A DNA stretch of 64,000 nucleotides from Echinarachnius parma (GCA_037951105.1 JBAMJV010009680.1:57195-121194), one strand, 5' to 3'; shown: positions 36,130-48,510, counted from the stretch's first letter. Notes: a model not told the origin generated them from the sequence alone. A program made the numbers and translations.

Positions 36130-36213
36130 GACGTCAGGATTGAAGCCAACCAAGCAGAAGTCTCAGATATAGACAGGGTTCATCACAGTCCAGCGAAGCA
36201 GGGGTATTGTTAT
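36130..36213 (+). other. Exon-like island 2
   Basis: An 84-nt open stretch between CATTTCAG and TAT|GTAAGG, translating as DVRIEANQAEVSDIDRVHHS and eight more residues. The product is not recognised. Its frame does not join in frame to the next island at 36986, so a common coding sequence is doubtful. Confidence 0.3.
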
Positions 36214-36985
36214 GTAAGGTTTTTTTTTTCTATTTCATTAACCTTTTTACAGGGAACATAGAACAATAAATTGGCATATTTACAAAGCAAAAATATTTAA
36301 AACACAAAAGAGAGAAATATTTATTTCATCACATTGAAAAAGACTATTTCATACAAAATTTGTACCCAGCTCATACTTTTCTCTCTTCTTTGTATATTTT
36401 TTTAAAAAATGTATATAAGAGTATGAAGAGTGAATATTGTTCTGTACATGATGTTGGTCCTTGGATTGAGTTATGATAATCATAATAGTTATAAAAGGGA
36501 AATGGGCAAGTGTTCCACATTTGAAATGTTCCAACTTTACAATGTAGTGGGAGTATGCATTTTTAGAAATCAGTCTTGATTCCAAAAATAAAAAATGAAT
36601 GCTTTCACTGTGTCCATGTATTTGTTGCAAACACGTAGAAAATTGTGTTTTCTTCATTTCCATTTTTAGTTTTAGTATTTGAATTACAACTCATAACCTT
36701 TATGTGTTTGGCTTAAACAATCATATCATAGCATTCAAAATGATTTTCTGTATCAATGATTAAGTGCGGTGTAATTAATTTAACATACCTTCAAATTTAA
36801 TTATTTATTAAATTATTTTTAGTACTGTCCTCAGCCTGGAATGAAATAAAAAGTATATATAATGAAGCTTTTATGACCAAATTTACTATCAAGCCAATCC
36901 ATCTTGTATATAAATGTTGTATCTTTGAATTTATTCAATCTGAAAAACCGTTTAATGATTTGTATCTTGTATTATCATTTTACAG

Positions 36986-37097
36986 GTACAATAACAAGAA
37001 CCATGCAGCCGAGCTGAATGACAACTTAAAGGAGAAGGTGATTCCGAAAAAGCCCAATTTGGCCCAGAGCATATCATATCTTCATCACAAATTATAG
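36986..37097 (+). other. Exon-like island 3, ending in a stop
   Basis: Follows TTTTACAG and reads YNNKNHAAELNDNLKEKVIP... to a TAG at 37095-37097. Could be the terminal exon of an unrecognised gene inside the 7-kb element. A further island at 37197-37294 (CCAG to CAAG|GTAAAT) has one open frame (HVTYVLDSPFKSN...). Confidence 0.3.
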
Positions 37098-37465
37098 AAG
37101 AATAGACATTAATAAGGGGGAGGGGGGAGGTGTAAGGTAATTTTGAGTACTGGAATCATGAAATACAATGAATGAGATTTTCATTTGATTTTCCAGAGCA
37201 TGTCACATATGTATTGGATAGCCCTTTCAAAAGCAATATAGCGGCCCACCACCATAAAATCATGCTTGATGGAGAAAGCGGTGTATTTTCCAAGGTAAAT
37301 ATTGTATAATCGGCTATTTTGTATTATATTTGTACATTGGGCCAAATAAATTGAAGATTTACGTTATAGTTACGCCTTGTTATTATCCCTGCTTTCGATA
37401 TAATTTTTTTTGGAGGGGTGTTTCCTCCTTCTTGCTTGTCGGGTAAAAAACCCGTGGCGAGTCCA

Positions 37466-37487
37466 CCCCCCCCCCCCCCCCCCCCCC
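37466..37487. repeat. Poly(C) tract
   Basis: 22 consecutive C, preceded by GGGTAAAAAACCC, a small inverted repeat. Confidence 0.9.
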
Positions 37488-38860
37488 GTTGCCCTTATTC
37501 AACTTGACTACTTGAATATTTGCATAAACTTCTGACAGAAATTTGATTGACCGGTTATTTCTATTGTCGCCATACCGGCTGTCTATTTACAAGATAATTA
37601 CAATGTTTGATTTAAGTGACAAGTTCTACTTTATTCGAACACAATTGACGTATCTTGGATTTCGTATAAGGTACAATACAGAGCTAAATTGCGTTGGATG
37701 GCTAGTCCTGAATATGTTGTATTCATTGTCTTAAACCCCCAAGTTTTTGCAAATTGATCCATTTCTTGGAAGATATTCGAGTGAGATCAGATGAAATAAC
37801 TGACGACTTTACGATAATGTATAGCAGTAATATTGAGGATTAATACATTAATATTCTTGGTTCGTTTGTCACCATTTTGTCTACTGAATTTAAACAAAAT
37901 CATCTACTCATGTGTATTAGGTTTTCATAATTTCATTATTAAGTAAATTGCTTTTTGTATAGCCATAATTACTTGTAAAAGTTGTATTTGTACGTGTAAT
38001 TCAGATTACCATGACGTATAATTACTGTGTTCATTAATAACATTGGGCATCTCCCCTTCCCCCTATATCCTCTCTCTTTAGACTACCTTTAATCATGTTT
38101 GTTTTGAGTTTTTTCTTGTTTGTTTAAACATACGTTTATTGTATCATTATGCATGGATACGCTCAACTTTGAATATCTTAGGCATGGCAACACTACAAGC
38201 TTTCAGCTATAATGCCAGACCATTGAGTGTTTTTGTATCAACAGTATAACAGGTTATCTTATGTATGAAATTTATTGTTGTGAGACGTATAATAAATAAA
38301 TAAATAATTAACATTTTTATACACAGATTGACAGGCATGTGAATGTAATATCAAGAGTCGTAGAGGTAAACATACTGTAGCGAGTTTTTATTATTCTTAA
38401 TTTCATTGCAGACATTGTTCTATGTTCATAAATGTATTTTTTTTTTATCCCAAGAAATTTTTAATTTTTTTAAATGTTTGTAAAATATGATGAAACACAC
38501 TACGGAATAACTCGAATGCTATCAATAATTAACACATGTTGTAAAATACAGTTGTGCAGATATACAATCATCCATGAACTAGACCACCCCAGAATGTATT
38601 TGGATTAATTTACATGTCACTCTTTTTGTATTCATGTACCACTGTTTTCTTACTGCAAAACCATAAAATACAGGAACAAATTAGATGAAGAATAAACATA
38701 ATTGTGCTAATCTCCAAATTATGCCTGAAGTAATGAACTCTTGTGTATGAGTGGTAATTCATGATTGTTGATGTTTTATGTATATAACCGAATCCGATTA
38801 ATGGTCATATGTATTCGGGGGTACATTATGTCTTCCAAATTGATCGCACTAAACAGGATG

Positions 38861-38931
38861 CCCCCCCCCCCCCCCCCCCCAAAAAAACAAAAAAAAACAA
38901 CAACAAAAAAAAAAAAAAAAAAAAAAAAAAA
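38861..38931. repeat. Poly(C) then A-rich tract
   Basis: 20 C followed by about 50 bases of A with scattered C. The proline/lysine and phenylalanine/glycine peptides read here are artefacts. Confidence 0.9.
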
Positions 38932-39104
38932 CGGAAAGGGGTACTCGCCATAATAAAGAAACATGATGACTCATGTTCACGGGATAAGGCATCTTTTTCA
39001 ACGAAAAATGATACGAAGAAGAGTAAATTTGGTCGAGTAGTTTTTGTTTTAGGACGTAAGTAGTTAGGAAATACATATTGCAAATGCCTATGATGTGTAC
39101 TGTT

Positions 39105-39415
39105 TGGGTCACTGTGTGTGTGTGTGCGTGCGTGTGTGTTTGTGTGTTTGTGTGTGTATGTATATGTTTGCGTGTTTATGTGTATGTACTTGGGCATGCG
39201 TGCAAACAAATGTGATTGGGTATGCGTGTGTGTGTGTATATTTGCACGTGCGTGCGTATACGAATGTATGGATGTGCATGCGAATGTGTATGTGTGTCCG
39301 TGTGTGTGTTTTCTGGTAATGTGCTTTATGAGGGCGTGTTCTGTATTTTTGTAAAATGTGTGTGTGTGTGTGTGTGTATGTGGTAGTACTTTAATCTGTG
39401 TGCGGGTTTGTGTTT
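39105..39415. repeat. Imperfect GT-rich tract
   Basis: About 300 bp of TGTG repeats with A, C and T interruptions, resembling in type the CA-rich array at 24436-25405 but shorter and without an obvious higher-order period. Confidence 0.85.
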
Positions 39416-40014
39416 CTCAAGCTGACTTCGCAGAAGAAAAGGAGTGTGTGTATGACCTCATAATCTGTCCAAATTCAGGTCAAGAACTATTGTTTGTGCT
39501 GTCGTTTTTATGCCAAATCCAATGGTATAAATCAAACTGATTAGCAGCTAGGCTATATGGTCTAAATTAATCAAAATGTTTAATTATTGTGAATGTCACA
39601 ATACACATCATTAATATTCGATTGGCAATTTGTCAAGTATCGCAATAGCTATACCGTAAATCAGATAATTATATTATATTATGTTATAATTAGTACCAGT
39701 TGTTTAACAAAATATAATTAGTACTCGTTTATGAAGAAGATAAAGCCAGACACGTGATATTATCCTAATTGATTTGCCCTGATCTTCGGTTGTCAAGGAC
39801 AACGTACTAATTTGCATATACCCGGCGAATATTCGCTCTAGTGGGAACACTTTTCCGCCGCGAATTTTCGCAGCGAATATTCGCGCGGAAATTCGCCGCG
39901 GAAATTCGCTCTAGTGGGAACGCAGCTTAAAGCTTCTATTATATACAAACTTAAGTGCGTTTCTCCGTATAATGCCTTACTTTACGTACTTTCGCAGTCT
40001 TTTATTATCGCATT

Positions 40015-40034
40015 GCATGCTGGGAAATTATAGT
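40015..40034 (-). promoter_or_regulatory. ZNF143/Staf-like site
   Basis: On the minus strand ACTATAATTTCCCAGCATGC, close to the ZNF143/Staf consensus (ACTACAATTCCCAGCATGC) with a base change and one extra T. It is followed on the plus strand by CpG-containing sequence (CGCCGAGCTACG, GCCGCCG). It could mark a promoter, but no gene start was recognised nearby. Confidence 0.35.
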
Positions 40035-40039
40035 ACGCC

Positions 40040-43000
40040 CGGATCGCCGAGCTACGTAGCAGCCGCCGTTTTGTGTATAACGTCATTGCACCCTTAACTT
40101 TCTGGCATGACATCCAAAACTAAATGAAGATATTTATTCGTGAATATCAACCTTATGACACTGTCATTGCCCAACAAATTATATCGAGAACAATATACAT
40201 TTCCAAATTATTCAAGGAATACGATCGTTTGTTTAAAATTAAAGGATAAAACTAGAGTTTGATTGACAATACTGACCCTCCTTTCTCCTTGCATGCATGA
40301 CTGCCGTGTTTCGTATAACTGCAGAACTGCAATTTGCACATGATTTGAATTGATTTTTGTTTTTGTTTTTGCAAACCAGATCTAATTTAAATGTAATTAA
40401 ACCTGGTAAAACGTACATCCCAAATAAGGCTAAGACCTATCTAAAGGGCCTACCCTAGCTTGCCTCGGCTATGTCTAAGCTAGAAATTTCTTTTTTTAAC
40501 TTGACCAACAAAAACAAGTATCAAATTCAAGCGAGTAAAAATGTCCAATATAGGCAATACAAGACTCAAAGATTGAGGTGAAATATCCAAGAACAAGACC
40601 AGTTCAACTCCAAGTGACATGACTTTTGTTGAAATTTACAAACTGGATCTCCTTCAATAATGATAAAAGTCAGAGCCGGAGCAGAAGCCGTGAATGAGCG
40701 GGGGACTCCTAGCCAAGCCTGCCGCCGACCCGACTGGCGTAGCTCACTCTCAGACACCGTAGTAACTTACCGGTCACTACAATGCCAAAGACCGAGAGGA
40801 AGTGGCAACTTTGTTTTAAATAAAGCACATTAATTAATCGACAGAGTCGCCACAGAGTCTGGTTCTAGTTCAAATGATGTTCTACTCTAACGGCAGTTAA
40901 TTATCCTAAGTCTAAGACAGGAATAAATAGCATACAAATACAATTCCTGCATTTTGAGAATGCTCGTTGTTGTCGTCTGCTATCTCGATAATTCATCCTC
41001 ACTCAAAAATGGTTTTTGTACACACAGTTTTGCCGACAAAAATTGTGATTTCATGAAAATGCCGATGCGGTTTCTTTTAATACGACTATGATTGAAATGA
41101 GCGATTTTGTAAAAATGTCCCATATTGATGAAATGTCAAACAAAATAATATGTTTATTGTCAATCTGTACAAAATCGGACTTCTACTGTATTTATCAAAT
41201 CTACAATCTACGGAAAAACGTTACTGTCAACCGGGCGCCCTTAAAAATGGTCACACAAAATAATTCGCGATTTCTCATAGAACTGCGTGTATAACAAAAT
41301 ACGAGTTGTCCTTCCTGAAGGCAACACGGTCTCGTGTTTACGCCCTCAACGTTCGTTGGTTTATACCAACCTGTAAACTTGTTTATACATTTATCATCAC
41401 CATGATCACAAATGGGGGAAGGAAATTACACAGATAAACAAATGCATTAACGAACTTGCGTGATGGTATCTACCAAGTAAGTATACTTTGGCAACATAGG
41501 TAACTGGCAGTTTCTGTTACTTGCTCATTTTACAAAATTGTATTGGTACAGGAAATTGTTACATACTTTGGTAAAAGGAAGTATTTTACATCATAAATTT
41601 GGCTGATTTGTATTAGTTAACCTTTAAATGTTTGGATAACATAATAATTTTAGTCCAGGGAATAACGCGTTGTTTCCATTGATGCAATTGTCCCTCATGT
41701 CACTTGCTTTCTGTTGACAAAGTAGGCCATTAGAAACCTCTATTATTCATAAATATGCAATGCCTAGCCAGAGAACGTGCAAACGTTTGTATTGTTATTA
41801 CTTACTTTGAAGACGATTCTTCTGCAAAAGTTGCCATGGTGATATGAGGCCTTGTCCTACAGGATGATCTGTTGAAGAATGGAAGATTAACTCAATACCT
41901 GCATAATTTTTGAAAATCAAGAACATTATTGTGATTAATGTTATTCTTTAAAACGTAATTTATCCATATTCCGAACTTTTTTTAACAATCTTCTTTAAAT
42001 GATGTAGTGATATTGTCCAAATCCTCAAACAAATTTAATTGGAATTATAGCGGTTTTCTCATACCCTGTTGACCCGTTCTGGATTGGTGTCAAATAAACT
42101 TAGGCTGGATCTATGGAGAATGCATGTTTGAGAAAAATCAATCAATCCTGAACGGGTTAACCATAGCAAAATGATACGAATTTCATTTGTTCAAATGTTC
42201 CATTCCTTTAAAAAGATATTTACGATTGAGGTTTTCAGATGTTATACTATCAATTGGATAGCCGTAACCGTGTACACGGTCAGTGCACTGGGTAAGCGAA
42301 TATCACTTTGCAAGTTAGCTAATTGATGGGTCATATTACATCCGTTTAATTGGACATTTTCATACAATACCAAATGTACATATAACAATATATACATTGC
42401 ATGAACAATTCATCACTGTTTGCACAAGCATGGTAATTACGTTACTAGATTCCTGTGTATATTGATTGAAAACAACTGTTTCTGAGCATTGTTGATGCTC
42501 TGAGCTCATTGCATCAATACAACAATAACTTATAGTCGTTTTTGTTGTTATTTTTTTTTTTGCTGTCTGGGTCTGAATTTGTAAACTAAGTAAATTAATC
42601 ACCTAGTCTGACGAAGGAAAGTCGTGATTCCTCGGTCAGTAGGCCTAAAGCCCGATGGTAGCTCGGGTGGTAGCTACTCGTGAATGCTGCGCTATACTGC
42701 ACTTTGACTAAACGGTTTAACTGGGGACCATAGCCTATGATAGGTGTACCCAGAGGGGTTTGAACCCCCCCCCCCCTTTCAAATTGTAACTGGTCTCGAG
42801 ACAACATTTCAACGGTCTAGACCGTCATTATCGATGGTCTCGTCCTCGAAAAGTGTCGTCCTCGGCCTCAAATATCTAAAACTCTTGGTCTCGGCTTCTA
42901 AATACTAAATACTAAATTATCACAGAGAAAAAAAGGGCCAGGCGCATTGCACATGATTGAATTTGAGCATTTTATCCTCCCCCCCCCCCCCCCCCAACAA

Positions 43001-43080
43001 AAACAAATAAAAAAATACAAAAATACAAATAATAATTGTGAATAATTATACGATAACAATGGAATTATGGTCAAACTGCT
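40040..43080. other. No gene recognised
   Basis: AT-rich sequence with short open frames. A small inverted repeat, TTGACCCGTTCTGGATTG near 42069 with a near-complement CAATCCTGAACGGGTTAA near 42145, may be a small MITE. A 17-base C run lies at 42979-42995. Confidence 0.5.
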
Positions 43081-43089
43081 ACAACCATT

Positions 43090-43733
43090 TTATTTATTTT
43101 ATTCTAATTTATTCATGTCTTCTTTAGAAATACAGGGTAGGCAACCTTAATTTTAAAAAATGCTTTACAGGTGCGCCATGTATACAAATACAAAACAATA
43201 ACATATTAAATAAGCTACGTACATTGAACAAACTTTAGTCAACATAATATATAACAAACACACATTAAAATACACCTGCACAACACAAACAAATTAGTAC
43301 AAAAAATAAACATGCTTACTTAGCTTTACACAATCAAACGATGTTAAGAAAAGGAAAAAAAGACAAGAAGAAGAAGAGAGTGAGATAACATGAATGGTAG
43401 GTGAGAGGCTATTGAAATAAACCTCCGTGGACACGTAATCTAGCAAGGATTCAATTTACAAAAAAACAACTGGACATTATAGAATAGCATTGAACTGAAG
43501 GCAGCTTTTCTGAAATACTTTGAGTGAATTACTGTGTTGGACTATAATAGGAAGCTTATTGAATAAATAGCTACCGGGATAATAAATGGAACGTGTTTTA
43601 TATTCGGTTTTCGGTTGAGGAATAGTGCTATAAGTGGCGTATCTATTGTTATAATTTGCAATAAAAGGTCTTATCAATGATTCTAAGTAGGATGGTACAA
43701 GCTTATTGACTATGTTAAATACAAGAATACATT
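43090..43733 (-). pseudogene. LINE 3' end: reverse-transcriptase C-terminal remnant plus 3' UTR
   Basis: On the minus strand about 85 codons (43477-43730) read VFNIVNKLVPSYLESLIRP... and SYLFNKLPIIVQHSNSLKVF. This matches the pattern at the end of CR1/L2-like LINE ORF2 proteins, where a LWNxLPxxIRxxxSLxxFK-type segment precedes the stop. Beyond the stop about 390 bp of T-rich 3' UTR ends in CCCTGTATTTC, TGAATAAATT and an AATAAAATAAATAAAA tail. Stops lie just upstream, so this is a 5'-truncated copy. Confidence 0.65.
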
Positions 43734-43995
43734 ACTAGTACATGTATTTAATGCGATTCTCTATACTTTTTTGCCAATTTAATGAAGTCATCAAAAAACA
43801 TTGAGATGTATATCGATTAAAAATAGAATTTATTGACGAGTTTAAAAAAAAAATATGTTGTTCTGTATACCCTCAAAGGTTGAACTCCACACACAATTCA
43901 AATGTATAACCTCCAATAAAGTCTGCATGTGTTTTTTTCAAAAGTACCTGTTGTTGTGCTAATGAACTCATTTGCTCGGATGTCGTTATTCTATA

Positions 43996-44991
43996 CCGTG
44001 TGTCTCAAAAAAAAATATACACTTTTGAAATGGCTGCCAAATAAAAAAAAATATATAGTTCTGGGGGGAGAGGTTTATTTGTATGGAAAGCTCATAAATT
44101 CAACTTTCATATGACACCAAAAAGTTCGAAAATAATTCATGCTTGGGTATGCACTCTTCACTTTTGTAAAGGGTATGGACATTAGGTTGCGCAGGAATGG
44201 GCCTTCCAATTTGTGACAGGAAAGTCATTTGGAGCTTACGGAATTGAGGATGATATGTACAATTTATGATCAATTGTGAGGAGTTTGGGTTTGCTGAGTG
44301 AAATTTGTGGTTTATGGAATTAACATTTTATGCATGAGTGAACATGAATTGCATTTATTATTGTAGCATTGTAACTTTCCCTGGTAGACTCAGTGGTGTG
44401 TTCATGGGAGTCAGGACGGGGTGATGGTACATGGTGCAGGGGAGATGAAATGTAGGGTAGGACTTTGTTGGGTAGATGGGATGAGGGTCAAGAGGACATG
44501 TATGCCCCTCCCCCCCCCCCCCCCCCCCCCCTCTCTTTCTCTCTCTCTCTTCCTGGGTGTGCTTGTGCATATCTTGACAATTCATATTCGTTGGTCTCCA
44601 CTCCAGGGAAAGTTACAATGCTACAATAAAAAAAATGCAATTCCTGTTCACACATGCATAAAAGTTTGGGCTAATAAACCATAAAATTCACTCAGCAAAC
44701 CCAAACTGATCGCAATTGATCATGAATTTATCATATCATCCTCAAGTTTGTAAGCTCCAAAGGACTTACCTCTCACAAATTGGAAGGCTAATTCCTGCGC
44801 AACCTAATTTTCACACCCTTTACAAAAGTGAGCAGTGCTCACCCAAGCATGAATTATTTTCGGACTTTTTGGTGTCATATGAAAGTTGAGTCCATAAGCT
44901 ATCCATACATATAAACCTTTTCCCCCAGAATCATATATTTTTTTATTCGGCAGCCATTTCAAAAGTGTATCGTTTTTTTTTAGACACACGG
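43996..44991. mobile_element. TA-flanked foldback TIR element
   Basis: A 996-bp element with inverted arms of roughly 300 bp. Ends are CCGTGTGTCT and its complement, flanked by TA at both sides (43994-43995, 44992-44993), as with Tc1/mariner-type target sites. The middle has a 22-C run at 44510-44531. No transposase. Confidence 0.75.
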
Positions 44992-45638
44992 TAGATCAAT
45001 TCTCTTGGCACCGCTCGGCAAACATCTGAATGCACACTGACAATTGACACGGAATACTCGAGTGTTCAATGGTATGTCGGGCAGTAAAGCCTAGTGCCCA
45101 CTTTGCGATCTGGGCCTAGCGATCTAGAGCGATCTTGCCCGAATAGGAGCGATCCCCTGAGATCTGTGGTTAAGTCGCCAAGTGGGCACCAATGGCCGCA
45201 CCAGATCGCTGTAACTCGCGTCCGCAAGGGTGGTGTCGGTTGCGGTCGCCGGGGTTTTGACATGTTCAAAAATCTGGCGACCAGATCGGTCTCGATCGCA
45301 TTCGCGGCGATCTGGTGCGGCTATTGGTGCCCACTTTGCGACTTAACACAGATCTCAGGGGATCGCTCCTATTTCGGGCAAGATCGCGTAGTGGACATTG
45401 GGCTAGCGACCTTGGAATCACATCAGTTCGTAGTGAGTCAGCCCGATTCCATTGTGCACGCGATCTTTTCAGTGTGACTTCTTCGGGGTCATGCCTTGGC
45501 CCCATTTTGACGCATTGTCGATTAATACAATAGCCATGGATTCACGCTTGTTTGATTTGGAATTTGTTAAATTTGTTGGAATTTGTTGAATGTGCGAGCA
45601 TGACCAGTCATGGCTAGCCGTTTTAACATTTATTTCCT

Positions 45639-46070
45639 TTTCTTGATATCAAGAAAAGAATTCTTGGTTCTCGCAGGGCGCCTTTGAAAAGCAGTTTCGC
45701 ATAACTGAACATCGAATTCTTGATGTAAAGAAATCATTTTCTGTTGTTGACCAATGGTAATTCTTGGGCAGCTTGGGCTAGTATGCTCCCCTGGGAGTTG
45801 AGATGGTGCACAAGATAGTTGTGCGGGTTTGAACTGTACCTGATGACCAAGGGTAATAATGCGCCTCTGAATAGGGCACCTATATACATGGCGCTCTATA
45901 AATGCTATATATTATTATTATTATTACTATTTCAAGAATTCAATTCTTGATATCAAGAAATCGAATTCTGGATATTATGAATTTATTTCTTGATATCAAG
46001 AATTTAATTATTGATATATAAAAACATAATTCTTGATATCAAGGATTAGATTCTTGTTATCAGGAAATAT
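45639..46070. repeat. Palindrome cluster TTCTTGATATCAAGAA
   Basis: Several perfect or near-perfect copies of the 16-bp palindrome and AGAATTCT-type relatives, concentrated at 45639-45665 and 45930-46065. Analogous in style to the TTCACANTGTGAA clusters but with a different core. Confidence 0.75.
45755..45930 (+). repeat. SINE 3' part
   Basis: GCTAGTATGCTCCCCTGGGA ... GGGTAATAATGCGC ... GCGCTCTATAAATGCTATAT followed by TTATTATTATTA. Same family as 54355-54675; the tRNA-like head is missing. Another degenerate fragment is at about 46670-46795. Confidence 0.7.
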
Positions 46071-46799
46071 GAATAATTGTTCAAACGGCTTGCTATTTGT
46101 GCGATCCCGCCCGACATGCGATCGAGACCGATCTGGGCGGTGCTCACTGTCCGAATCTGCTTGCGAGTTTGCCCTTTCGAAGCCGGAGGTCGCCAGATTT
46201 CTCAACAAAACCTGGCGACCGCAACCGACACCACCCTTGCGGACGCGAGTTACAGCGATCTGGTGCGGCCATTGGTGCCCACTTGGCGACTTAACCACAG
46301 ATCTCAGGGGATCGCTCCTATTCGGGCAAGATCGCTAGGCGCAGATCGCAAAGTGGGCACTGGGTTTATTAAAAAAAAAATCGCAAAGCGCATTATGATG
46401 TCAAGACAAGCAAGAGCGAACAATACCTGGCTGTAATCCTCAACCATGCACGCATGCGTGGACATAGGGACAATAGGAAGTCGCCGTGAGATCGCATAGT
46501 GGGCACCGAAAAGATCGCGTACGCAATGAGATCGGGCTGACTCGCGGCGAGCTGGTGAGATTCACGAACCGAGATCGGTAGCAACTCGGGCTAGATCGCA
46601 AGCGCAGATCGCCTAATGGGCACTAGGCTTTTTGCTCCCCTATATAGTATCGTAAGTATGCAAGATAATAACGTGGATTGTAACTGTCCCCCATTGATCG
46701 CGGGTAAAAACGCGCCTCTGAACAATGTCAAGCTGAATTGGGAACCTACACACATGGAGCTCTAATTCAAATGCTATATGTTTGTTATATTGAAATGAA

Positions 46800-47820
46800 T
46801 ACAAAATTAATGGTATAATTTATATATCCATTATAAGCATGTGTATGTTAGCATATTTAAAACATGGCTGTACTATAATGTTACTCTTTGCGTATTCGGA
46901 AATGGTAATACAGTAAATGATAGACAAATATACTATACGACACACAAATATTTACTGCATTTCGTAGTAGAGCGTGGTGGGTATAATACACGAGTTTATT
47001 TAAAGTTCCACCATGTTCACTCGATCATTACTATCTCTATAATATGTTGCTAACTGAGTAGGCAAATGCTTGGGCTTCCATTCTGCATCATAGATAAAAG
47101 GGTAAGTTGGCAAGGTCCCCCCACCCCCCCCCCCCCTCCACCAGCCAAACTCCCCTTGGGTAATTCCTGCTACCACTGGAGCCCTCTCGTGTGATAATAC
47201 AAGCGAAATAACTCCATGAATCATTTGGCCTCGCTGGCCCACGTTGAAAACCCTTCACTCCTGTCAGGTTAATGTTTAGCCCCTGTGATTGTGTATAGTC
47301 TATGCAGGGCTATGGGAGTATGCTAGATTGAACAGTATGACTTACTCAGTAGGAGATGTTCCTGCGGCAGTTGCCATGGTGAGTATTGTCCTAGACTTCG
47401 TGTAAGCGTTAATTTGATGTAGACTGGAAAGAAAAAGAAAATAATGTATGCCAATCACAATTAGTTTAAAGTTACACATATAATGCAGCGATGAAGTATG
47501 GGAATCCATTCTACTAAACTCAGTACACATTATACCATTCTAGTAAAGATGTGACCAATCCGAACACTTCAATCATAAATAGTGTTGTTTAATGAAATGC
47601 AAATGCTACTCGACACCAGTAAAATGCGGTCTAGAGACCAGCTCAAAGTTGAAATGGAGGGGGTGTTCAAACCCCCAAAACAGTCATATGTTGTTTCCCC
47701 CCTGCCCCCTGGCATCCTGGATACGCCTTTGAAAAAGGCTGGATGACGTTGTGAACCAAGGGCGTCCATTTCTTCTCGCCATTGCGGGGGGGGGGGGGGG
47801 GGGGGGGGGCAACGGTTTTG
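46800..47820. other. No gene recognised
   Basis: AT-rich with C runs near 47120-47137 and a 24-G run at 47786-47809; proline- or glycine-rich open frames over the runs are artefacts. Confidence 0.5.
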
Positions 47821-47825
47821 AATTC

Positions 47826-48303
47826 AGCTGTTTAGAAATTGGAAGATTATTAAGTGCACATTGCAAGCATTATGTTATGAGCTGGATTTTGTCCAATATG
47901 AACTTTAGCATGATAGATACATATTATTTGCAAGCATTCTGATGGAATCCTGAATAGCATCAGTCATGGGATACCCACATTGGGAAGCTAGTTAGGGTTC
48001 CAGGGGCGGAGCCCCCGGAAACGTTGGGATTTGCAATATCCAGATATAAATATTTGTCTATATGTAAATATAGAGTTAACTTTTCTTTAGTTAATTGACT
48101 TTTGATTTAGCGGTTTAGAGATTGAGGGCACTGTCCAAGTATGGATGAATTTTAGTCTGATAGATAAATACTGTCGATTGCAATCATCCTGATGGAGCCC
48201 TGAATGGAATAAGTAGAGGGATACCCACATTGAAAGCTTATTGGCGGTACAGGGGGGCGAAGCCCCCGGAAGCTTTGGGATTTGTAATATCCTAAAATAC
48301 AAT
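47826..48303. repeat. Two-unit direct repeat of about 250 bp
   Basis: 47826-48060 and 48104-48303 share, in order, a TTTAGA-ATTG start, GATAGATA, CCTGAAT, GGGATACCCACATTG, a GGGCG-AGCCCCCGGAA hairpin and GGGATTTG-AATATCC. Similarity is clear but imperfect. Confidence 0.75.
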
Positions 48304-48450
48304 TAACTATTTAGTATTTAGCTCAACTTTAGTGAGCGAAGCGCAAACGCACATTGGGGCAGGATCGACTGAAAGATTGCCAAGAGAGAAGTCCTGAATA
48401 AAAGTATGTAACGAGTACAGGGCAGGGGCGGATCTAGCTTTTTGATAAGC

Positions 48451-48472
48451 GGGGGGGGGGGGGGGGGGGGGG
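48451..48472. repeat. Poly(G) tract next to a CAGGGGCGGATCTAG end
   Basis: 22 G shortly after CAGGGGCGGATCTAG (48423). A related CAGTGGCGGATCTATGG (49392) is also followed by a C run (49439-49457). The shared GGCGGATCTA string suggests ends of one dispersed repeat family with an unstable G/C run. Confidence 0.7.
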
Positions 48473-48510
48473 TTGACCCAATGACGATGCGAAGCCTCGT
48501 TCATTAATTA

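Larger units (their letters stand above)
32959..39927 (+). mobile_element. ~7.0-kb TIR transposon, PIF/Harbinger-like ends
   Basis: Inverted ends AGCTGCGTTCCCACTAGAGC at 32959 and its complement ending at 39927, each followed by a second GTTCCCACTA motif and CGAATATTCGC-type palindromes. TAA flanks both ends (32956-32958, 39928-39930), as in the 3-bp TWA target duplications of PIF/Harbinger elements. No intact transposase is visible; short exon-like islands, a CTAG-rich tract and microsatellites fill it. Superfamily assignment rests only on ends and target site. Confidence 0.65.
45086..46631. mobile_element. TIR element with nested GATCGC-rich arms
   Basis: Ends AAAGCCTAGTGCCCA (45086-45100) and its exact complement (46617-46631). 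Inside, about 165 bp at 45087-45255 is inverted at about 46185-46360, and a second partial set lies at 45310-45420 and 46480-46630. So the element holds two nested inverted arm pairs, or two related elements, one inserted in the other. A SINE tail and the GATATC palindrome cluster sit in the middle. Confidence 0.65.
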
